A stretch of 64,000 nt of DNA from Tenrec ecaudatus (taxonomy: Eukaryota; Chordata; Mammalia; Afrosoricida; Tenrecidae). Made by a program: the position numbers and the translations under genes. Below the pieces are notes generated by a model, which saw only the letters and a program-made list of their open reading frames with translations, was not told the origin of the DNA and did not search any database. The DNA lies in assembly GCF_050624435.1 (NCBI RefSeq), contig NC_134542.1, positions 14,387,497 through 14,451,496 on the forward strand. The letters are read 5' to 3'. Shown here in pieces: positions 47,101 to 58,900 of the stretch (its first letter is position 1; every line of letters begins with the position of its first letter).

Positions 47101-50100
47101 ACTCACTGTAACTCAGGCACTGACATGGATTTCATTGCAGACCGCCCCATCGCCTGCCTCCTGGCATTGTTTTACACTTGACCTTAGCTAAACAGCTAAG
47201 AAGCAATACATGGCATTTTTTTGAACAGTTCATTATAATACTGAACATCTAGTAATGATTACATCAGTAAATTATACCATGCAATGTTGTGTGTAGTATG
47301 TACAGTAATGAAATGTATGCCCCCTAAAGTCCCCCTAGATACACACACACACACACACACAGTAGATGGCTATCAGTGGGGCTCCTCATAGCTCAGCTAT
47401 GTCTTAAGTCAAGGACAACCTGTAGTGTCATCTTAACAATATTAAGTCTTCCTATCCATGAATTCAGGGTAGCTTTCCATTTATTTCCATCTCTTCTTTT
47501 CAACAAGGCTCTCTACTTTTTTGTTTTACAAGTCTTTCATCTTTTGGTTACATTTTCCCTTAAGGACACGTTTTCTCTCTTCTAAGTATAATTGATAACT
47601 TTTCTGTTTAGAGATTCTTCATTGCTAATACATAGAAATACAACTGATTTTTGTACACCTTACATCTTTCAACCTGTTGAATATATTTACTGGGCTCTAC
47701 TAGTTTTGAGCTGTATGTTTATGTGTAGTCTGTGTGATTTTCTATGTGCAGATCATGTTATTTACAAATATAGGTGGTTTAATTTCTCTATTTCTTATTT
47801 AAATATCTTTTACTTCATTTTATTGCCTTGTTTATAACTGACCTTTGCAGGAAGCTTCAGTCTTTTCACATTGAATATGAGTATTCTGTGACTGTCTTTT
47901 TTCGGGTTGAGGAAATTTCTTTCGAATCCTTTGATTCGTAGTTTGTTGTAGACTTTTATCATGAAAACATGTTGGAGTTTGTCAACTGAATTTATTGAGA
48001 TGATTGGAAGCCCTGGTGGCTTAGTGGGTCACACATTGGGCCATAAGGTCAGCAGTTTGAAACCACCAGCTGCTCCAAGGGTGGAAGATGAGGCTTTCTA
48101 CTCCTGTAAAGAGTTGCAGTCTCAGAAACTTACAGGGGCATTTCTACTCTGCCCTATAGTGAGGGAATATTAAGATGATCGTGTTTTGGTTTTTCTTTAT
48201 TCAGTTAATATGTGCTGCATCGATTAATTCTTATATAACAAGCAATTCTTTGTGTAGCTAAAAGAGCAAAATTTAAAGAATAAAGCATAAAAACCTCCTT
48301 TGTCCTTAGAGAGAGAGGACATACACAGAGGTCACTTGTGGAGGTTAGTGACACTTTCCTTAGTCAGTCTGGTCCCCGGAAAACAGAACCTAACACCAAT
48401 TTGATGACGGAGACGATTCATGTCACTTTTATAGCTAATTACGTATCCCACGTCTTGTGATAGCTAGTTGTGGATAACTACATAGCTTTCAAATGATAAT
48501 CTTTTTATTCTTTTAGAATGTAATATTTTCTAATTGCATATGTTTATTTTTAGGAATTCCATGTTTCTGAAGATTTTAATAAGATGAATTTTATCAAGAC
48601 CTACCCAGGTAATGATAATAGAGATACTCCTGTACATGTATACATAGACACACACACACACAACACGGGAACAGTCTCTTATGAGCAAAATTAGGTTGCA
48701 TGTTAGCTTTTTAGTTTTGTCTGTCCAGTCTTGTGAGAAGTCATTAGCTCTTTAGCATTATCTGCCATTCTCTTACTGCTCATTAACATTTAAGTTTTGT
48801 ATTTATCCCATTGTATGCATGCATCGGATGTAACTTAGACGCTTTCGTATTATTGAGCCAATGCACTAGTTCTGTTTTTTTGAACCCGTTTTATTGGCAC
48901 ATTATTCAAATAGCATACATTCAGTAGTTCAACTCCAGAAGAGTTGTACAGTCATTTCCACAAATCAGCTTCAGAGCATTTCCTTCTTGTACCCATCATT
49001 AGCTTTCCATTTCCCCCAGCCTCCCATGCTGCACCCTCAGGCATGGTATCCAGTTACTTCCTGTCTACAGGTTCACCCGTCCTGGGTTTCATATGCCCAA
49101 ACATACGAAGAAACAGAAAATCTAACAGCAATAACTAGTGAAATAGAGGAAAGCGTCAGTCGAAAAGAACCAGAAAATATTAAAAACTAGAAAAACTTCA
49201 GGTCAAAGAAAGATCAAATGATAAGGTGTTAACTTTAACTTAACGATATCTGCCGTAACCCACTTTCCAGTGTACTCCGCATGACCACAGGCTGTTCACA
49301 TGCATGTCCCCTTCATCTTTATTAAGCTAAAACCATTTGTAAATGGGCCAAAAGGTAGATCAAATGATTGGATATTACATTGTAACCTAAGTCTATCTGC
49401 CGTAATCGGCCTAACAGGGCTCTTTTTCTGATATCTGATAACACGGCCGTCACATCCCTGAAGGGACCTATTGGAAACCGAATCGATATGTGGACCCTGG
49501 AGGTGGATGCGGGACATCTGCTGTCATCCACAGCCTTCTGCAAGTCAGGTGTCCACCATGTAAGCTCAGCTCCAGTCCTTGCAGATTTGGATTATATTGT
49601 TTACAGTCCTGGGGTCACACAGTCTGCTGTGCCTCTTCCATGTGGACTTAGTGGTTGCCTCACTTAGATGGCTGCTGGTTTGAAGACAAGCCATTAGCAC
49701 TACTTCGCTTTTTACTAGCACACTCTATGCTGTTCATGTGCGTATCTCTTTGTTAACTCAAATGCTTCAGTTTGTACCTAATTCCTTCCCTAAAGCAAAT
49801 TCTTGAAAATTGAGTAACTAAGTAAATATTATAAAGTTTTTTAGTCCTCGTGAGTTGTTTTCCATATAGTTTTCCAATGGCATGACTAGTGCCTGGGAGT
49901 TTTGCCACAGTTTTTGCTTCACCTTGTACATTGTGGTATTTTACACTTGACAAAGACGGGCCTGTGGCGGTGACTAGACGGGAGCTGCAGAACCAGTGGG
50001 CTGCCGTTCACTGACTCCCGCACACTTTGGAGGGAAATCTGGTCTCATTTCATTCACCCTGACTTTCTAGAATTGTGATTTTATGCTTGTGGGTAGTAGT

Positions 50101-53004
50101 AAACGTCTGATCATCTTTGTGAAATGTGTCCTAATTATATGACAGAGCTATTTATAGATAGAAATTCAAGGCCAAATTGGCTTTCCCTAGCTAGTTGCTT
50201 GCCCGTTCCAAATAGAAACCAGAATAAAAGTGATACAGTCATGAGAACTTCCTCACTTGGAGTCTCTTGCATTGGTCACGTCAGCTTTTTTATGAAGGTG
50301 ACATTTTCCAGTCTTGCTTTATTGAATTATGTACAAGCAGAACTAGCCTCTGAGCGGCCTTTTAAAATGGAAAATGACAGTGAAAAAGCAACCACGTTGA
50401 TTTGTCAGATGACATTTCCTAGCTTGTGCTTAAAATAATCAAGATTGTGGAGTGAGTAGATGCTTGGGAAATTAAAGACATCTCTTATATGCTTGATAAG
50501 AAGGTTTTTTTAAATATATGTAAACAGCTTATTAGCAAATAACCCACATATCATATAATTCAGTAGTTCAGTCGATGAGCAGGGTTTTATCAAAAAGCAG
50601 ACTTCTTACTAAAATCATTCTATCTGTTATTAAGTTGTGTCGTATTTACATGCTTAGTTATATTTTTAATCTGTATATGGTTTTTCAAGAAGTTTTATAA
50701 GTTATCAGACTAGAATTTTTGCCATGATTTCTGCCCTTTGCATTTTGTTGACTATTGACATTTTAAAAAATATCGGGGACACCAATACAAAGATTGTCCT
50801 TTTGTTTTGTTTTCCATGTGATGGTGTTTAACATTTCACTGGATTTTACCTGATTTCATAAAAGGACTCTAAAAACCAATACAGCAGAGAGGATATAATT
50901 AGAACCGTTAAAGAAAGAGAAAAAAGTAAAAGACATTACAACAGGTCTTTGCAAGGAAGGGTAATAACTATTCGATGTTTTTGCCACAAAGGGTGCCAAC
51001 TTCCTCTTCTGGCCTGAGCTTTACAACTGAGGGTGTGTGGGACGTGTTTGCCGGGAACCACACAAACCCAATGAACTTAGTGCTTATGAGACTTCAGACA
51101 TATAATAACCTGTTGGCCTCTCGGTTTTCTTATCTGAAAAAGGATCATACTTGCAAGTGGAAGTATTTGTGCAAACTGGGAATAATACCTCAGCTGAAAA
51201 GACGCCAGTAATGTCTCCGAGCCCAATCTCAGCAGAAGTTTTTGTTGTCTGAGACTTGGCTAACTGGAGTCCGAGATTAACAGCAAGTAGATCGCCTTTA
51301 CATGCCACGGTCTGCTGTGAGCATTGATCTGTTACTCGCTAATCACGGTGAAGCTGCCACGCTCACGGGCTTCGGGGCAAAGACTCACCATCCTTCAGAA
51401 GCCTGTGCCATTTATTGTCTCTTAGCTACATTCTGGCCTCTGACTAGGAATCTATTAGGCGCCTACTGCATCCCAGTCCTATCCCAGACGCTGTGGAAGC
51501 CGCACCAGACGTAGAGACAGATTGCTGCTGTCGTGTAGCTTATAATCAACCTAAAACTGTACATGTTCCAGAATGTAGCTAAGAGACAATAAATAATGCC
51601 CTCATTCGCAGCTCTTATTTTAGAGCAACTTCCAACCTTTTGCCTTCTTTATGAGCATTAACATCTTACACATACAGGGGTTGTCCCAGAAACAGTACGT
51701 GCTCTGGAAACATGTAACTTTGTTCTCTTGAGCACAGTGAAAAAATCCACTTTCCCCTTTCTCTGGGACATTGCTATCTAATGATTTCTAGTGTCTAACT
51801 GCCTCCCATGCCCAGGCCCGCCCCGTGTCAGGCAGGTTACTGGGTCTGTGTCCACAGAGCAGCAGGATCACAGCCCTGGCCCGGTTTAGGCCGGCTTGAG
51901 AAACTCAGCCTGTGGACAGTAGCATTCTGCAGAGACTGAAGCGTGCAGGCTCTCCCTTTCTGTCCCTTCAGCTCATCAGAACCGGGTGTCTGCCATCATC
52001 TTCAGCGTGGCCGCGGAGTGGGTGATCAGCACGGGCCACGACAAGTGTGTCAGCTGGATGTGCACCCGGAGCGGGAGCATGCTGGGGAGGCACTTCTTCA
52101 CCTCCTGGGCCTCATGTTTACAGTATCCTCCTCCCTCTCTAGCGCGGGCGTGACCTTTCCCAACTCCCCTGCACCCCCCTGTTCCCCGTCCCCTTCTCTC
52201 AACCTTGAGTCTGAATCCATCCTTTGTTGATTGGCTCTCCAAGACAGGATGGTTCCTACCCGTTTCCGATGCTACCCAAGACTTTGCATATCCGCTGTTG
52301 TGCATTATAAAATTGGTTTATAGAAAAGCAGCACAGAACGAATTGGTGTTCTTCCTCTGGGAGGGGCTCTACATTTTAATGCACAGATGTGGAACCCCAA
52401 GTCTCATTTGTGCAAACCCTTAACCCTCATTTCCGTGCATTTCACTGGGAAGGCTTGTGCTGCATGTAGGAAGGAAAGGAAGAAATTGATCCTGTAATGA
52501 TCGCGAACCTGCAGAACCTGCAAGGAGGTAAACCGTATAATAAGGGTTGGTCGTCCTCGGCTACCCAAATGGGCCACAAGTGAGCCTCCTTGAAGGGTAC
52601 AGCTCACTGGTACAGCTCAGTGGCATTAGGGTCCAGACTGTCAGCATGTAGCTTCTCGGAGTTAGATGTCTGGCCTTGAAAGTTGTTATCAAAAATCTTG
52701 GCTCTAAATGAACAAATAGCACAAGATACTTAAAGTTAGCAATTGAAAAATGCCTAGGTACCAGGAGACTTCTAAAAGTTTGTGAAGGCGCGGAATGAAG
52801 AGATAATAATGAACTTCTCCCTCGAGTTTTTTAATGTCCCCTCCTCTTGTACCTGCTGCATGTCAGACTTGTGTGTGTGTGTGTTTAACACAGAGAAAAT
52901 TGCACAGACTTAAATGTATAGTCCTGACCTGGCCCAAGGGATTCCTTTTGATCTGTTTTGGAGTTGAAATAGTTGTTTTAAAATTATAGAAACTAATGAT
53001 TTCC

Positions 53005-53037
<33 letters not shown>

Positions 53038-55926
53038 TGTGTGTGTCTCCAAACAGACTGAGAAAGTAATGAATTGTTACCAATAGTTAATTTTTGTATA
53101 ATATAAATTTACTGCTACTAGAGATATCTGACTTTGGGGCTTTTTAAAAACTATCCCCAGCCACGATAGCCGCCGTCCTCTGTTAAGCTGGATCATGCGT
53201 TCTAAGAGAGAGAGTGGTGTTCGAGTCCTCGATCTGCTTTCCGTTTTGCATCGTTTCCAGAGTTCGTAAGCAGACACTTGTTCCAGCTCTTTCTTGCTGT
53301 GCTCACTTCTTCAGACTTCATTGACCCGACGGCTGCTCTCGTGTCTGTTTTCTCCACACCCTCTTCTTTTTCACGACCGGGTTCTAGGATCTTGCTACGG
53401 TCACGCTCCTTGGTGAAGTCTTGTTGAGCAAATGAAATCTTTTTGCACTTTTTTCTTCCATCTTAACATTTTGCATGATTTTCACTTGGCTCTGCCCCTT
53501 TTTTGTTCTTATTTCAGGTTTGTGCGTATTCTCTAATTGTACCTTTTCTGTTTTTGACTTTGATAAATGGGGGCCGGAGACTCTCTTATGGAAGGGTTTT
53601 GAGATGAGCTGTGTTTATATCTCCTTGACTGCTTCTCCTCAGATATGATTTTGATACTCAGTATGCTTTTGTTGGGGATTACTCTGGACAGATCACCCTG
53701 CTGAAGCTTGATCAGAGCACGTGTTCAGTTATTACAACCCTCAAAGGACATGAAGGTAGGTGGTGTAATCACTCAGGTCTTGTCCCACCCAGTCTGTGTA
53801 CCCAACTCACCCCTCCCCCTGGCGTCCAAAAAGATCAACTCTATGACCCATCAGATTTAAACTTGACTAGGATTTAGATCTCAGAGTAGAAAGTAGGGTT
53901 TCGAGTTATATCCATTATTTTTAAAGTAAATTACTGTTTGGGGAAGATTTTTACACAATTTGTTGTAAATGGCAAGATATTTGGAAGAACTACTGTTGCT
54001 ATTTTTTCCATAAGGCAGTTTCAGTGTCAGTAAGGAAATCGGTAGATGTATCCCCCTGGAGAAAATGGGCTGCTAGAGGCTCCCCTTGGGAAACATACCA
54101 GGGACTGAGGGCAAGACTCACTGGGGCGGAATGCGTTCCTCTTCTGTGCTTCAAGTTGGCTCTGCCCTGGTAGGCCTTTGAAATGCCATTAGCTGCACTG
54201 GGTGACTCATCATGAGCAGCCGTATCATGAGTACATGTTGGCAGATGCTACTGTAATACAATTTGTAGAGAAAGCACGCAGTCAGATTCTGTTGTGTGCC
54301 CCAAGTTAGAAACTTGGACACCATGTGGCTTAGATTGAGAACTGATTGGTTAAAGAACAAACTCTTGATGGATCTACACGACACAATAATACTTTAGGTG
54401 TGGCCATGTTAAAGGTACTCTGTGCTTCCTGGCTACTCTGGTTAGGCGAGATAGATTATATCACGTGGGGGTGGGCGGTGGAGACAGCCACTTCAGTTAG
54501 GATGTGTACCAGAAAGCACAGCCCCTAAAGAAGCCACTTTGCATTTCCGACTAATGGTCTTATGACCCTCTGGCTTGTGCATATTCTCGGGGTTGCTTGG
54601 GGCAGGATGGGTCTGGTGACTGCAGAGTTCATACTGAAAGCTTGTGTTAATATGCTCCTGGGCCTCCGGCTGAAGTGTAGTGTGAGACCCGGGATTACAC
54701 AGGATCCGGTTTCCTGCATTTATAGGCACCTCCAACCAGTTTTCATAATGTCAAACCCAAACCAACCTAGTGCTACCAAGCTGATTCTGGCGCATGGTGA
54801 CCCTGTCTGTGTTTCTGAGGTTGTAAATCTTCTTAGAAGCAGACAGCCTCATCTCTCTCCCAAGAATCAGCTGGTGGATTGGAACCTTCAAGCTTGTGGT
54901 TACCAGCACCACGAGGGCTCCTTTTCTATGCAGTATTTCTTTTTGGAAAGTTTGCATGAGAAACTAGTTTCTGATATTTTTCTTCTGATTATATCTACAG
55001 CAGTTTTCTGTATATCCACCATAAATATTGACTTGTGTGACTCATTCAGCTTTTTAAGTTGAGTGATATTTTTCCAGGCTGCAGCCATCTGTGGACAAAG
55101 GAAGTAATCCACCAAGAGAGATTTCCCCAAGGGCATCAGACTTGATACATTGTCCAGTGTAGGAGGTGATCTATAAGGTTTAGATTTTTTAAAACCTGCC
55201 CTCTGATATAATTGTGTGATTCACATACAGGTGTTTTCTTTTGAGACACTTAGTTTAATTTTAGTAGACAGCTTGAGATAAACTCTCTGCAGTCATAGAG
55301 CTGTGGGAGAATTGAGATTTTTTTATTTGGTTTGAAGTAGCCACAATAAACTTTACCAGATGACTTTCCTTTTTAATTTGACTATTTTTTTCTAATCTTC
55401 CATATATATATATATATATATATGAAAGTTTCAGTCTTACCATTTTTTTGTCACGGCTGTGCTGTCTTCACTGCGACTCATAATAAAATGATGAGTGGCC
55501 TTTTCCACCAGGAAGACTCACTGCCTGGCTTGTACGTCCTGATGTCCTGATAAGGAGCCATTGCAGTGTAGCTGAGTAAACTTTGAACCACTCACTGCAA
55601 GGCTGGTAGTTCAAACACATCAGCTGCTCCAAAGATGAAAGATGAGGCTTTCTGATCTTGTCACGATTTATAGTCTCAGAAACGTTCATATCAACTTGAT
55701 GGCAGTAGGTTTGGTGATTTGGGTTTTTTAATGTCCTTATGGTACAGTGGGTAAGCTGTGGGCTGCTGCTTGAGAAGTCAGTAGTTAAAACCCACCATTC
55801 CAGTCGGCGAGAGAAAAGACCTAGTGGCCTGCTCCTGTAAAGTTTTCAGCGAGGGAATCCCTCACAGGCAGGTATGCTCTGTCTTCTAGAGTTGCTGCGC
55901 GTCAGAATCGACCTGACGGCACCCGA

Positions 55927-55966
<40 letters not shown>

Positions 55967-58900
55967 ACCCCGTAGGTAGTGTGGCCTGCCTGTGGTGGGA
56001 CCCTGTTCAGCGGTTACTCTTCTCAGGAGCATCTGACAACAGCATTATCATGTGGGACATCGGAGGAAGGAAAGGCCGGACGCTTCTGCTTCAGGGCCAC
56101 CAGTGAGTGACTCTGAGGTGTGGGGGGACCCAGCTTGAGGGAGAAGGGAAACATTAATGTTGTGATACTGTAATGTATGAATGAAGTGGAGAACTTGCTT
56201 GTGTTATAAAGGCAGGTTATCTGTCATCCATGCTGACTGCAGATTCTTTACTACTGTTCAGACTTCTCCCAAATTTGATCGTCACCCCTGAAAGGACACT
56301 TAGGGATTGCTCCTCATCGCTTTGTTTCAGCACATCAAAACATCCAAAAGCATGCACAGACTTTTCAAACTCCGTGTTGTTTCTGAGGAGCTCATCTCCC
56401 TCTTCTAGAAGTGGTCTTCAGTGTAGACAGAGTCCCCTCTGGACTGTAAGATGGGCAGAGCAAACCACCTTCCCGACCTGGTCCTGAACTCTGCGACAGT
56501 GTGACCCATTGTGTGGTGATGCTGTGGGGTCAGCTGGTCAGTCAGTTTGGGCACAGCTACCTTTTTGTCTGTGTTTCTTAGTATGTTATTGGGGTTTGTG
56601 TTTAAGCACATTTCCACCTGCTTTTATTGATGAATTCTAAAATACAATTGAGTATAATTTTTTTTAATGTTTGCTGCTGACGGAGCTCAAAGTTATTGTG
56701 TCCCCTACTATCAAAATGTGCACCAGTGAGATGCTGGACTGACTGCCAGCTGCACAGCTGGGGGTTTGACCCACCCAAAGGCTCTGCGAGACAGGCCTGG
56801 CAGTCTGCTTGGGAAAGGTCCGAGCCGGTGACCCTGGAGTAGCCCGCCCCACAGACCCCGGTCGCTGAGAGTGCAGCATCACAGTCGATTGCAAATGTCC
56901 ACCTGTTCGTTGTAGTTTGCTTTTTTGTAAAAAAAATAACGAGTTGGAGAATGAAGAATTGTATGAGCCCCTAATAAATTGTTAAAATTAAAAAAAAAAT
57001 AAAATGCTGATGTTGTGCAGCTGAGAGTGCATTCCACACCCCTCCAGCTGTGTCACCTTCACATCTCGTCGGTCACCTGCCACTGAGGAAGTGCTGAGTC
57101 GTAGTCAGGCTGAGTGACTGAGCGTGCCCCAAAGCCCAGCTCCCATTCTCTGTAGGTTCTTTGGATCGCCGTGTGCGTTGGCAGAGCCAGACGGGCTCTC
57201 TGAAGTGCAGTGTCCGTACTGAGCGGGCATGATTCTCTGCTCGCAGGACTAAAGTGTAGTTTGGGATATAAGCCCTTGGCGCTGTGTGTGCGTGTGACAC
57301 GGAGTAGAGAATCAAGTTAACAAGCGCAGGGTGCTGGGCCTGCCCCACTGACAACTGTTTCTGACAGTCAAGCAGCAGGCAGGCCGTGCAGTATCTGGAG
57401 TCTGAGGAGGGTCGCCCACTCCATAGAACGTGCTGCGGCGTGGCTGGCTCGGTGGCACGTTAGGCGTGCCGTAGGAAGCGTCCTGTGGAGGTTGCTCAGG
57501 GCATGTGCTCTTTTTACGCTGATCTGTCAGTTTTCTTTTTTCAAGGGGCCTCTGATAGCGCAGTGGTTAAGTGCTCAGCTGATAACCTGAAAGGTTGGGT
57601 TTTCAGAGGCACCCAGCCATTCTGGGGGAAAGCCGTGCCGGTCTGTTTCTGTAAAGGGCACAGGCTAGGAGCCCCAGGGCAGAGCTTCGAAGTCTCCGAA
57701 GTCTCTGTGACTCAGGAGCAGCTTCCTGTCGGTGGGGTGGTGGTGGTGGTGGTGATCTGTTTTTACTTTCTTTATGATTTATTGTAATGCCGTGTGTTCG
57801 TTGAGTATAAATTTAAACAGTAGTCTGCTTAAATCACAACTTTCATTCAAGGGTATTGTGAACGAGCTCAGCCACTGTACTGACTCTGGCTGTTGAAGGA
57901 TAACGCAAACCCAGAGCCGTGGATCGTGTTCATTGTCTGTCTTCCATGTTGACTAGCGGGGCCCCTTTCAAACAAGGTGGTGTTTGAAACGTGTGTGTGT
58001 CAGTAGCATATGAACGGAGTGATGTGGTGAGAATAAAGAGCTGTAGTGACTGGCTGTATCTTCTGATTGAAGTCAACACAGCCTGACTGGCTTGGTTCAG
58101 AATTCAGCTTTCCTGACCCGCATGGCCGGCGACATGGTACTTAGTTCCTCCTTTTACCTCTGTCTTGTCATCTATAGAACGGGAGTGATGATAGGATCTA
58201 TCTCTCAGGGCCACTGTGAGGATTAGATAAATTTGTCTACACCAGTTGGAAATCAGTGTGATAGCTGGGAGTTTGTTTATCTGCCTAGGGGCTTAGAGCA
58301 GTTCCCCACATGTAGTCTTTGTTGTTGCTTTTAGTATTGTTAATCATAGACTCTAATTAAAATACTTTGCTCACCAGGAGATCAGCACTTCAAACCCACT
58401 AGCTGTTCTGAGGGAGAAAGGTGAGGCCGTCTTCTCCCATACAGATTTACACACAAAGAAATCCTAAATGCGTCGAAATTAACTCGGTGGCATTAGGTTC
58501 AGTTTGTTTTGTTTCAGAAGGTATGGATGTGGTTTTTAAAGTAAACAATGCATAAGAAAATGCTTTTCTAACCAAGGGTGCGAGGGACGATGCTGGGAGA
58601 GTGGAGGGTGAGTGGGTTGGAAAGGGGGAACTGATTACAAGGATCCACATGTGACCTCTTCCCTGGGAGAGGGACAGCAGAGAAGGGGGGAAGGGAGACT
58701 CCGGATAGAGCAAGATATGACAAAACAACGATGTATAAATTACCAAGGGCATATGAGGGAGGGGGGAATGGGGAGGGAGGAGGGGAAAAAAAAGAGGACC
58801 TGATGCAAGGGGCTTAAGTGGAGAGCAAATGCCTTGAGAATGATTGGGGCAGGGAATGTATGGATGTGCTTTATACAATTGATGTATGTATATGTATGGA

